Assembly: GCA_025454075.1 (NCBI GenBank)
Contig: JALOPD010000140.1
Coordinates: forward strand, 1-11,647
DNA from: Desulfobacterales bacterium
GTDB lineage: Bacteria; Desulfobacterota; Desulfobacteria; Desulfobacterales; UBA2174_A
Length of the DNA: 11,647 nt
Direction: 5' to 3'
Shown here: in pieces, positions 6,094-11,647 of the stretch
How the letters are laid out: each line of letters begins with the position of its first letter
Numbering within the stretch: position 1 is the first letter of the stretch
Translations under genes and position numbers: made by a program
The notes under the pieces: generated by a model
What the model was told of the DNA's origin: nothing
What the model saw: only the letters and a program-made list of their open reading frames with translations
Database searches by the model: none

Positions 6094-7397
6094 ATCTGAA
6101 CTTTCGACTTTGAAGGTCCCTTCGGCTGGATCAGCCGCACCGGGTCGAAGTCCCGGAAGGCGATCAGGCCCGTGGGCCGGAAGATCATCACCAGGATCAG
6201 CAGCAGCGGGATGAAGATCCACTTCCAGATCTCGAGCGGCCTGAGCATTTCGCTCAGCAGGTTGATGCTCACCGCGCCCACGATGGAACCGTAGACCGAG
6301 TTCAGCCCCCCGAAGTACATCATGGCCAGCACCTCGGCCAGCTGCTGGAGGCCGAAAGTGCCGGGGTTGACATAGCGCAGCACGTGGGCGAACAGCACGC
6401 CGGCCACCCCGGCCCAGAACGCCGAAAACAGAAAGGCGATCATCTTCGTGCGCTGGGTGTTGACGGTCATGGCGTCCGCCGCCATCTCGTTGTCGCGCAC
6501 GGCGTTCAGCGCCAGGCCGTAGGTGGAGCGGACGAAGTTGTTGATGACCGCCACGCAGATCACCGTGCAGGCGAAGACCATCGGCAGGTTGGACCAGTCC
6601 GGCTGGCCCCTCATCCCGCGCGGGCCGCCCACGACTTCAAGATTTTCGATCAGGCTCTTCACGATGAACGTGAAGGCCAGCGAGATGATGGCGAGGTAGT
6701 CGCCGCGGGTGCGGAACGAGGGGATCGCCACCGCGAGCGCCCCCACCGAGGCCACGCACCCTCCGAGGACGAGGGCCACTGGAAAAAGGAAGGGGCCGAC
6801 GGCGGGCGGCAGCAGCGCTTTGCCGTACATGCTGCTGTTCGTGAACAGGACGATCGTAAAAACCGAGCCCGCATACGCCCCCAGCGCCATGAACCCGGGG
6901 TGGGAGCAAGAGAACTCCCCCATGTACCCGTTGATGACGTTGAGGCTCAACGTGAGCATCACCGCGATGAGGGTAATCTTGACGACGATCACGCGGTAGT
7001 CGTTGATGTCGGACCAGATGTGCAGCACGGCATAGAGCAGCGCCAGGTGGAAAACGATGGAGGCGGTGGGCATGCGTCGGGCCAGAAACCCCGCCGCGCG
7101 GTTGGCGGGGGCCTGCAGCAGCCGCCCCGCCAGAAGAACCGGCAGCAGATAGATCAGCAGAATGTAAAGGACGGTGCCGGGGATCAGCTCGGGTTTTTTC
7201 AGGGCGTTCTCGAACCCGAAGAGCACGGGGATCTTGGGAAGGTCCACCAGGTGCGCCAGGCCCAGGCCCGCGAACTGCTCCGCCAGAACCGCCGCCAGGG
7301 CCCCCGTCAGCCAGCCGAGCAGTGGGATGTCCTGGAAAAAGCGCCGCAGGCGGCCGAAACGGCGCGGGGCGCTTTGCGTGTCGTTGGGTGTGCTCAT
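6090..7397 (-). CDS. livM: Branched-chain amino-acid ABC transporter permease LivM
   Basis: This 435-residue inner-membrane permease forms the translocation path with LivH. A basic N-terminal segment (about 1-22) is followed by extra hydrophobic helices (about 29-50, 74-95, 112-128) before the conserved core, giving a length close to that of long LivM proteins such as the E. coli one. Core landmarks: SLNVINGYMGEFSCSHPGF (151-169), FRTRGDYLAI (228-237), GGPRGMRG (257-264), RDNEMAADAM (301-310, the cytoplasmic loop thought to meet the ATPase), YFGGLNSVYGSIVGA (361-375) and FRPTGL (406-411). The start ATG at 7397-7395 has only a weak GGGGAA upstream. It begins 46 bases after livH and overlaps livG by 4 bases. 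Confidence 0.93.
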   Translation of the reverse strand: MSTPNDTQSAPRRFGRLRRFFQDIPLLGWLTGALAAVLAEQFAGLGLAHLVDLPKIPVLFGFENALKKPELIPGTVLYILLIYLLPVLLAGRLLQAPANRAAGFLARRMPTASIVFHLALLYAVLHIWSDINDYRVIVVKITLIAVMLTLSLNVINGYMGEFSCSHPGFMALGAYAGSVFTIVLFTNSSMYGKALLPPAVGPFLFPVALVLGGCVASVGALAVAIPSFRTRGDYLAIISLAFTFIVKSLIENLEVVGGPRGMRGQPDWSNLPMVFACTVICVAVINNFVRSTYGLALNAVRDNEMAADAMTVNTQRTKMIAFLFSAFWAGVAGVLFAHVLRYVNPGTFGLQQLAEVLAMMYFGGLNSVYGSIVGAVSINLLSEMLRPLEIWKWIFIPLLLILVMIFRPTGLIAFRDFDPVRLIQPKGPSKSKVQI

Positions 7398-7443
7398 GAA
7401 GGTTCGTTCCCCGTTATCCTCCAGCGGCGTTCGCGCATGGGAG

Positions 7444-8367
7444 TTAGAGTCTCAGACGAACGGAGTAGGGTTCCCCGAAAAGGCCGTACGGCCGGAAGAC
7501 CAGAATCAGCAAGATGATGGAGTAGGCGATGAAGTCCCGCAGGGTCGAGGGAAACACCATGGCGACGAAGATCTCGATGAACCCCAGAATAAAGCCGGCC
7601 AGGGTGGCGCCCAGGATCGAGCCGCGGCCGCCCAGGATGGCCGCCACGAAGGCCTTCCAGCCGAACACGATCCCCATGTAGGGGTCCAGCACGGGGTAGG
7701 CCACGCCGAAGAGAATGCCGGCCGCCGCGGCGAGCCCCGAGCCCAAGGCAAAGGTCATGGCCGCGATCTTGTTGATGGGGACCCCCATCAGGGGCACGAC
7801 GACATAGTCGAAGGCCATGGCGCGCATGGCCATGCCCCACTTGGTGCGGCGGATGAACTGGTGCAGCGCAAACGCCAGGGACAGCGAGACCACCACGATC
7901 ATGATCTTCTGGTTGGTGACGAAGACCCCCCCGAGATCGTAGGTGACGGATTCGACCAGCGCCGGGAACTTGACGCGCTGGGCCCCCAGAAGGATCAGGT
8001 TGCCGGTTTCCAGGATGATGCCGATCATGAGCCCGGTGATGGCGGCCGAAGCCCGCGGCGCGTCCCGCAGGGGGCGGTACCCCACCCGCTCGATGAACAT
8101 TCCCAGGAAGGAGGTGAGCACCATCGAAAACAGGATGGTGAGCACCAGGATCAGCCAGTTGGGCAGGGCGATCACGCCGGCGGCGCTCAGGGCGATCAGG
8201 CCGGTGGCCACGCCGAAGCCGATGTAGGAGCCGGTCATGAAGATGTCCCCATGGGCGAAGTTGAACAGCATGAGGATGCTGTAGACCATGGAGTAGCCGA
8301 TCGCGATCAGGGCGTAGAAGCTGCCCCACTGCAGGGCGTTGATCAGGTTTTGAAGAAAGACGGTCAT
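7444..8367 (-). CDS. livH: Branched-chain amino-acid ABC transporter permease LivH
   Basis: This 307-residue polytopic inner-membrane protein is the partner permease of LivM. Family landmarks: the N-terminal GSFYALIAIGYSMVYSI (15-31), FNFAHGD (35-41), ERVGYRPLRDAP (93-104), the coupling-loop region GWKAFVAAILGGRGSILGA (236-254) and FRPYGLFG (291-298) near the C terminus. About eight hydrophobic segments can be counted. The ATG at 8367-8365 has AGGAA about 6 bases upstream. It is separated from livK by 274 bases that hold hairpins and repeats, so its expression is probably lower than that of livK. Confidence 0.94.
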   Translation of the reverse strand: MTVFLQNLINALQWGSFYALIAIGYSMVYSILMLFNFAHGDIFMTGSYIGFGVATGLIALSAAGVIALPNWLILVLTILFSMVLTSFLGMFIERVGYRPLRDAPRASAAITGLMIGIILETGNLILLGAQRVKFPALVESVTYDLGGVFVTNQKIMIVVVSLSLAFALHQFIRRTKWGMAMRAMAFDYVVVPLMGVPINKIAAMTFALGSGLAAAAGILFGVAYPVLDPYMGIVFGWKAFVAAILGGRGSILGATLAGFILGFIEIFVAMVFPSTLRDFIAYSIILLILVFRPYGLFGEPYSVRLRL

Positions 8368-8427
8368 GCCGGGTTCCTGCTTCGAAAAAAGCGGGTTAGA
8401 GTGTTGAGCGCCATCCGGTACGCAATC

Positions 8428-8471
8428 AAATCCCCCTTCGCCCCCTTTGCCAAAGGGGGGTGGGGGGATTT
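8428..8471. repeat. C-tract/G-tract nested palindrome, dispersed repeat type
   Basis: AAATCCCCC (8428-8436) mirrors GGGGGATTT (8463-8471), and inside it CCCCCTTT (8441-8448) mirrors AAAGGGGG (8452-8459) around GCC. I recognise this nested pattern as a dispersed intergenic palindrome seen many times in some bacterial genomes; copy number here cannot be counted from one window. In RNA it would fold into a very stable hairpin just upstream of livH. Confidence 0.6.
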
Positions 8472-8541
8472 CGATGCCGCGACTTTCTATTTGAAAGCGG
8501 CGCCGGCGTGCGGTTGCTAAGCCGGGAAAACGCCAAGGTAA

Positions 8542-8577
8542 TTTCCCGTTGCCGGCCGTCTCACCGGCAACGGGAAA
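8542..8577 (-). terminator. Hairpin between livK and livH, probable attenuator or partial terminator
   Basis: A perfect 14-bp inverted repeat (8542-8555 with 8564-8577) encloses an 8-base loop. It lies 64 bases past the livK stop. In the direction of transcription the stem ends in AAATTACC, with no long T run, so it may stabilise the livK message end and reduce, rather than block, read-through into livHMGF. Confidence 0.6.
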
Positions 8578-8584
8578 ATACGAC

Positions 8585-8613
8585 CCTCTGCGTTCTCAGC
8601 GCCTCTGCGGTGA
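8585..8613. repeat. Short dispersed motif made of degenerate CTCTGCG units
   Basis: The stretch contains three degenerate copies of a 7-base unit: CTCTGCG (8586-8592), CTCAGCG (8595-8601) and CTCTGCG (8603-8609), followed by GTGA. I recognise the pattern from non-coding DNA of several bacterial groups, where such CTCTGCGTTCTC-like strings recur between genes. The function is unknown. It sits just after the end of livK. Confidence 0.5.
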
Positions 8614-8641
8614 TACTCCTCACCGACGCGGGTCCCTGTTT

Positions 8642-9817
8642 TTACGGGCACGCGGTCTTATAGAACTCGAACTCGCCCTTGTCGTTGATCTTGACGATGT
8701 TGGCGCACTTGACGGGGTCGCCGCTGTTGGGCGGGAAGCTGATCGTCCCCGTGATGCCCGGGAAGTTCTTGATTTCGGCGATGGCTTTGCGCACGGACTC
8801 GCGGTCCTTCTTGATGTCGCCGGTGATCGTACCGGCGTTCTTGATGCCCTGGCCGATGAGGCCGATCGCATCCCAGGTGAGGGCGGCCACGTCGTCGGGA
8901 ATGACTCCGTACTTGGCCTTGTAGCGGTCGATGAACTCCTTGGTGGCGCCCTTGGCGCCGGCCGAGGCGTAGTGCGAGACGAAGAAGGAGCCCAGGCAGT
9001 CCTTGCCGCAGAGCTTAACCAGTTCGTCGGAGGCCCAGCTGTCGCTGCCGAGAATCGGCTTTTTCCAGCCCAGTTGCTTGGCCTGCTGCACGATCAGGGG
9101 CACCTCGTTGTAATACTGCGGGGTGAACAGGAACTCCGCCCCGGAGTTGATGATCTTGGTCAGCTGGGAGCTGAAGTCGGTGTCCTTGGTGGTGAAGCTT
9201 TCATAGGCCACGACCGAGCCGGGACCGTTCTTCTTCTCCCAGTCCTTCTTGAAGAACTCGGCCAGCCCCTTGGGGTAGTCGCTCGCCACGTCGTAGAGCA
9301 CGGCGGCCTTCTTGAACTTGTACTCCTCCGAGGCGAAGATCGACAGGGCCGGCCCCTGGAAGTCGTCCAGGAAGCAGGCGCGGAACACGTAGGGCCGGTC
9401 CTTGGTGGTGTTGGGGTTGGTCGACCAGCCGCTGATCAACGGGGTCTTGTAGTTGTTGGCGACCTCGCCGGCCGGGACGGCCTGCTTCGAAGCCTGGGGG
9501 CCGACGATGGCGATCACCTCGTCGACGGTGATCAGCTTGGTGGCCGCCTTGGCCGCGGACTCCGCCTTGGCCTCGTTGTCCTCGACGGCGAGCTCCACCT
9601 TGTACTTCTTGCCGCCCACCTCGATCCCGCCGGCCTTGTTGACGTCCTCCACCCACATCTGGGCCGCGAACTTGGTGGCCTCGCCCACTTTGGGGATGTC
9701 ACCGGTGATCTCGGCGTTGATGCCGATCTTGATCGTCGGCGTCTTCTGGGCGACGGCCCCTGTGGCCATGAGAACGCCGGCCAGCAACATCAGGGAAAAG
9801 ACGATGGTCTTTTTCAT
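8642..9817 (-). CDS. livK: Branched-chain amino-acid ABC transporter periplasmic binding protein LivK/LivJ
   Basis: This 391-residue periplasmic protein captures the substrate and delivers it to LivHM. It starts at ATG 9817-9815 behind a very strong AAAGGAGG (9830-9823). Residues 1-23 are a signal peptide (MKKT..., hydrophobic core, AVA cleavage before Q24). The mature part opens with TIKIGINAEITGD (28-40) and has DVNKAGGIEVGGKKYKVEL (58-76), IVGPQASKQAVPAG (104-117) and PLISGWSTNPNTT (126-138), all typical of type I amino-acid binding proteins in this family; the serine/threonine stretch at about 129-137 is expected to contact the ligand's alpha-amino and carboxylate groups. Cysteines at 148, 270, 274, 371 and 390 might form disulfides. 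The ligand cannot be fixed from sequence; leucine, isoleucine and valine are the usual assumption. Confidence 0.92.
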   Translation of the reverse strand: MKKTIVFSLMLLAGVLMATGAVAQKTPTIKIGINAEITGDIPKVGEATKFAAQMWVEDVNKAGGIEVGGKKYKVELAVEDNEAKAESAAKAATKLITVDEVIAIVGPQASKQAVPAGEVANNYKTPLISGWSTNPNTTKDRPYVFRACFLDDFQGPALSIFASEEYKFKKAAVLYDVASDYPKGLAEFFKKDWEKKNGPGSVVAYESFTTKDTDFSSQLTKIINSGAEFLFTPQYYNEVPLIVQQAKQLGWKKPILGSDSWASDELVKLCGKDCLGSFFVSHYASAGAKGATKEFIDRYKAKYGVIPDDVAALTWDAIGLIGQGIKNAGTITGDIKKDRESVRKAIAEIKNFPGITGTISFPPNSGDPVKCANIVKINDKGEFEFYKTACP

Positions 9818-9886
9818 GCCTTCCTCCTTTACGCGTGAGTTTGGGTTTGTGGTTGGTGAGAGGATCCCCCGAATTACGACGCACGT

Positions 9887-9915
9887 TTTTTAGCACAGCC
9901 GAAAGGGCATTGCAA
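9887..9915 (-). promoter_or_regulatory. Candidate promoter of the liv operon
   Basis: Read on the minus strand: TTGCAA (9915-9910) as -35, a 17-base spacer and TAAAAA (9892-9887) as -10, preceded by TGC, an extended -10 form. The start would be near 9880, leaving a leader of about 60 bases before the strong livK ribosome site. A second -10-like TATAAA lies at 10059-10054 without a good -35 and would give a leader of about 230 bases. Confidence 0.4.
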
Positions 9916-10086
9916 CGATTTAGAAACGGCATTTACCCCATGTGAATCGAGCCGACCGGATGAATCCCGGTCATTTTATGCATCCGTGGGCCGGGCGTTT
10001 GCAGGCGCATGGCCTGCGTATCAATTTTTGTTAATTGCAAATTGCAGCCGGTTTTTATATGAATTCTGAAGAAAAACAATTCTGAT

Positions 10087-10116
10087 TTGACAACATCCGC
10101 AAAATTGCTGTAGAAA
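10087..10116 (+). promoter_or_regulatory. Candidate promoter of the AsnC/Lrp-family gene
   Basis: A perfect TTGACA at 10087-10092 is followed, after 18 bases, by TAGAAA (10111-10116). Transcription would start near 10123, about 108 bases before the ATG at 10231. It lies beside the ATTGCA repeats, so autoregulation is plausible. Confidence 0.45.
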
Positions 10117-10230
10117 TGCAACATTCGCCCGGTAGGCGCCTGCCGGCGGCGTTGCCGGGTGCCTCCGATGCCCGGATGAAAGAACAAAAAACGGAAGGCT
10201 GGAAGACGAGCGCCTCAATCCGGAAACGCC

Positions 10231-10674
10231 ATGCTGATCGACCCGACCAACTTGTCCATCATCCGTCAGCTCCGCGACGGCCGGAAATCCTACAAGGCCA
10301 TCGCCGACAAACTGCACCTCTCCGAAAACACCGTGCGCTCGCGCGTGCAGCGCATGGGCGAGGAGGGGTTGCTCGAGATCAGCGGCCTGGTGAACCCGGA
10401 TTCGCTGGACGGCCACCGCGCCATCCTGATCGGCGTCAAGCTGAAAACCCCCGACCTGGTCGCCAAGGGCGCCGAATTCAGCCGCCTCAAGGGCGTGGTG
10501 TCGGTCAGCGTCGTCACCGGCCGATTCGACATCATCCTGATCGTCATGCTGAAACCGGGCTTCGACCTGCTGGAGTTCTTCACCCGGGAGGTCTCGAAGG
10601 TCTCCGATGTCCTTTCGACCGAGACGTTCGTCATTTACAAAAACTTCAACCTCAGGATTCCGTATGTGCTATGA
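10231..10674 (+). CDS. AsnC/Lrp-family transcriptional regulator
   Basis: This 147-residue DNA-binding regulator is expected to sense an amino acid and control nearby genes. Residues about 3-50 form the winged-helix domain: SYKAIADKLHLSENTVRSRV (20-39) is the helix-turn-helix, followed by MGEEGLLEISGLVNP (42-56). Residues about 62-147 match the ligand-binding, oligomerising RAM domain, with VVSVSVVTGRFDIILIVML (89-107) as the typical central strand pattern and the end ETFVIYKNFN (131-140). The length is close to the family's usual 150-165. The start ATG has only a weak GGAA ribosome site. It is divergent from livK and 105 bases before gcvH, both amino-acid metabolism genes, so regulation of one or both is likely but inferred. 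It cannot be named Lrp itself from sequence. Confidence 0.88.
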   Translation: MLIDPTNLSIIRQLRDGRKSYKAIADKLHLSENTVRSRVQRMGEEGLLEISGLVNPDSLDGHRAILIGVKLKTPDLVAKGAEFSRLKGVVSVSVVTGRFDIILIVMLKPGFDLLEFFTREVSKVSDVLSTETFVIYKNFNLRIPYVL

Positions 10675-10706
10675 TGGGCGCCGACCGTCATCCCGTCGCC
10701 GGTCAA

Positions 10707-10737
10707 CCGGTCGGCCCGACCGGATAGACGGGCCGAC
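10707..10737. repeat. GACCGG/CCGGTC palindrome cluster before gcvH
   Basis: CCGGTCGG (10707-10714) and CCGACCGG (10716-10723) form an almost perfect palindrome. The same bases can instead pair as GTCGGCCCG (10710-10718) with CGGGCCGAC (10729-10737). More CCGACC copies follow at 10681-10686, 10741-10746 and 10749-10754. The two alternative hairpins could act as a terminator for the regulator gene or as a leader structure for gcvH; there is no T run after either. Confidence 0.45.
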
Positions 10738-10779
10738 GAGCCGACCGGCCGACCCCAAACCCTCAGGAGGAGAGGACAC

Positions 10780-11178
10780 ATGAAAGACGTATCCCAACTG
10801 AAATTCCCCGACGATGTGCGCTACGTCGAAAGCCATGAATGGGTCAAGGAGGAGGGCGGCCGCGCGCGCATCGGCATCACGGACTATGCCCAGGACCAGC
10901 TGGGCGACATCGTCTTCGTGGAGCTGCCGGCCGTCGGCAAATCCTTTTCCATCGGCGCGCCTTTCGGCAGCGTGGAATCGGTGAAGGCGGTCTCCGAGCT
11001 TTACATGCCGATCGCCGGGAAGGTGGTGGAGATCAACGCCGCTCTGGAAAACTCGCCCGAGACGGTCAACACCAGCCCCTACGACCAGGGCTGGATGATC
11101 GTCGTCGAGCCCGCCGACGCCGGCGAACTGAAAGGCCTTCTGACCGTGCAGGCCTACCGCGACAAACTGAAAGGATAG
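10780..11178 (+). CDS. gcvH: Glycine cleavage system H protein
   Basis: This 132-residue lipoyl carrier shuttles the aminomethyl intermediate between the P, T and L proteins of the glycine cleavage system in the cytoplasm. The start has a strong AGGAGGAGAGG (10764-10774). Family landmarks: RYVESHEWV (14-22), ARIGITDYAQDQLGDIVFVELP (29-50), FGSVESVKAVSELYMP (62-77), in which K69 is the lipoylated lysine, and the C-terminal YDQGWMIVVEP (100-110). The length is usual for GcvH (about 125-130). gcvPA starts 4 bases after its stop, so the two form an operon. No gcvT lies upstream in this window, and no glycine riboswitch is apparent in the short leader. Confidence 0.95.
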   Translation: MKDVSQLKFPDDVRYVESHEWVKEEGGRARIGITDYAQDQLGDIVFVELPAVGKSFSIGAPFGSVESVKAVSELYMPIAGKVVEINAALENSPETVNTSPYDQGWMIVVEPADAGELKGLLTVQAYRDKLKG

Positions 11179-11182
11179 CCGC

Positions 11183-11647
11183 ATGCGCTACCTGCCGCAC
11201 ACCCCCGAGGACATCACGCAGATGCTCGAGGCGACGGGCGCCCGCTCCCTCGAGGATTTCTTCGCCGTCATCCCGCCGGAGTGCCGCCGCGAGCGGCCGA
11301 TGGTGCTGCCGGAGCCTCTGACCGAGTGGGAGCTGAACGCCCACATCGACGAAATGGCCGGCCGCATGGCGGGCAGCCGAGGGTACTCGGTCTTCCTCGG
11401 CGCCGGGAGCTACGAGCATTTCATCCCCGCGGCCGTCGGCTTCCTCACCTCCCGCTCCGAGTTCGTGACCTCCTACACCCCCTACCAGCCCGAGATGAGC
11501 CAGGGCACCCTGCAGGCGATCTTCGAATACCAGTCGCTCGCCCGGCGCCTGCTCGGCATGGAGGTGGCCAACGCCTCGATGTACGACGGCGCCTCCGCGC
11601 TGGCCGAGGCGCTGCTCATGGCGGTGCGGGTGACCCGCCGCCAGGCC
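11183..11647 (+). CDS. gcvPA: Glycine dehydrogenase (decarboxylating) subunit 1, 5' part
   Basis: The first 155 codons are present and the frame runs off the window. GcvPA is one half of the split P protein, which decarboxylates glycine with PLP and loads the H protein. The start ATG at 11183 follows AAAGGA (11170-11175, inside gcvH) by 7 bases. The visible part matches the family's N terminus: MRYLPHTPEDITQML (1-15), FLGAGSYEHFIPAAV (71-85), FVTSYTPYQPEMSQGTLQAI (94-113) and NASMYDGASALAEA (130-143). The PLP lysine is in the other subunit, GcvPB, expected next downstream. No frameshift is seen. Confidence 0.94.
   Translation, partial: MRYLPHTPEDITQMLEATGARSLEDFFAVIPPECRRERPMVLPEPLTEWELNAHIDEMAGRMAGSRGYSVFLGAGSYEHFIPAAVGFLTSRSEFVTSYTPYQPEMSQGTLQAIFEYQSLARRLLGMEVANASMYDGASALAEALLMAVRVTRRQA

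Larger units (their letters stand above)
9818..10230. other. Intergenic control region between livK and the divergent AsnC/Lrp gene
   Basis: There is no gene in these 413 bases. The middle (about 10020-10125) is sharply AT-rich and carries candidate promoters for both directions, listed separately. Direct repeats ATTGCA lie side by side in TTAATTGCAAATTGCAG (10031-10047), with related ATTGC at 10104-10108. Two hairpins lie in the livK leader: GACCGG (9954-9959) with CCGGTC (9967-9972), and GCAGGC (10001-10006) with GCCTGC (10012-10017). A divergent regulator and AT-rich repeats are what one expects of a region bound by AsnC/Lrp proteins, which is an inference. Confidence 0.55.

Noticed and set aside
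6094..6222. 43-codon N-terminal extension of livG
   Set aside because: It lies wholly inside livM, and the family N terminus begins at the ATG that overlaps the livM stop.
7174..8520. Long plus-strand frame opposite livH
   Set aside because: The product is low-complexity and charged (H, D, Q, G rich), typical of the antisense of a membrane-protein gene; LivH on the other strand is secure.
8549..9838. 429-codon plus-strand frame opposite livK
   Set aside because: It is the antisense shadow of livK; there is no ribosome site or family resemblance.
10675..10779. Glycine riboswitch before gcvH
   Set aside because: The leader is too short for a tandem aptamer, and the only GGAGAG-like string is the ribosome-binding site itself.
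1..11647. CRISPR array, tRNA/rRNA gene, transposase or attachment sites
   Set aside because: No regularly spaced direct repeats, cloverleaf with CCA-type acceptor, rRNA core sequence or transposase motif was seen on either strand.

Overview
The window is about 11.6 kb of GC-rich bacterial DNA with strongly GC-biased third codon positions, broken by two AT-rich islands (about 1-260 and 10020-10125). An octahaem cytochrome c with its own membrane cytochrome b, a full branched-chain amino-acid (Liv) ABC transporter, an AsnC/Lrp-type regulator and a split glycine dehydrogenase (gcvPA) fit an anaerobic, amino-acid-using Desulfobacterota (former Deltaproteobacteria). That assignment is an inference from gene content; no rRNA or marker gene is present.

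Layout. (1) 398-2638, plus strand: a two-gene redox module, an octahaem tetrathionate-reductase-family cytochrome c with a C-terminal membrane helix, then a four-helix di-haem-type cytochrome b, ending at a strong hairpin terminator. (2) 2790-3140, plus: a TATAAT extended -10 box and a short coding-like frame without a convincing start, probably a remnant or an unrecognised small gene. (3) 3207-4382, minus: a lipoprotein combining a von Willebrand A-like domain, a calcium-binding TSP3-type repeat and an OmpA peptidoglycan-binding domain. (4) 4428-4550, minus: a second start-less coding-like remnant. (5) 4607-9817, minus: livK-livH-livM-livG-livF, the last three overlapping by 4 bases each, with a 274-base livK-livH spacer holding two hairpins and two recognisable repeat-like sequences. 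(6) 9818-10230: the control region between livK and a divergent AsnC/Lrp-family gene. (7) 10231-11647, plus: the AsnC/Lrp regulator, then gcvH and the start of gcvPA, which runs off the window.

How the parts fit. LivK captures amino acids in the periplasm, LivHM form the channel and LivFG drive import. The AsnC/Lrp protein is well placed to sense an amino acid and control the divergent liv operon and perhaps the gcv genes downstream. GcvH/GcvPA would take glycine into one-carbon metabolism. The octahaem/cytochrome b pair is a separate respiratory unit that would pass electrons from membrane quinol to a periplasmic acceptor, possibly a sulfur or nitrogen oxyanion. The clearest candidate for something little described is this membrane-tethered octahaem reductase with its AT-rich, inverted-repeat control region; the VWA-OmpA lipoprotein with an altered metal site is second.
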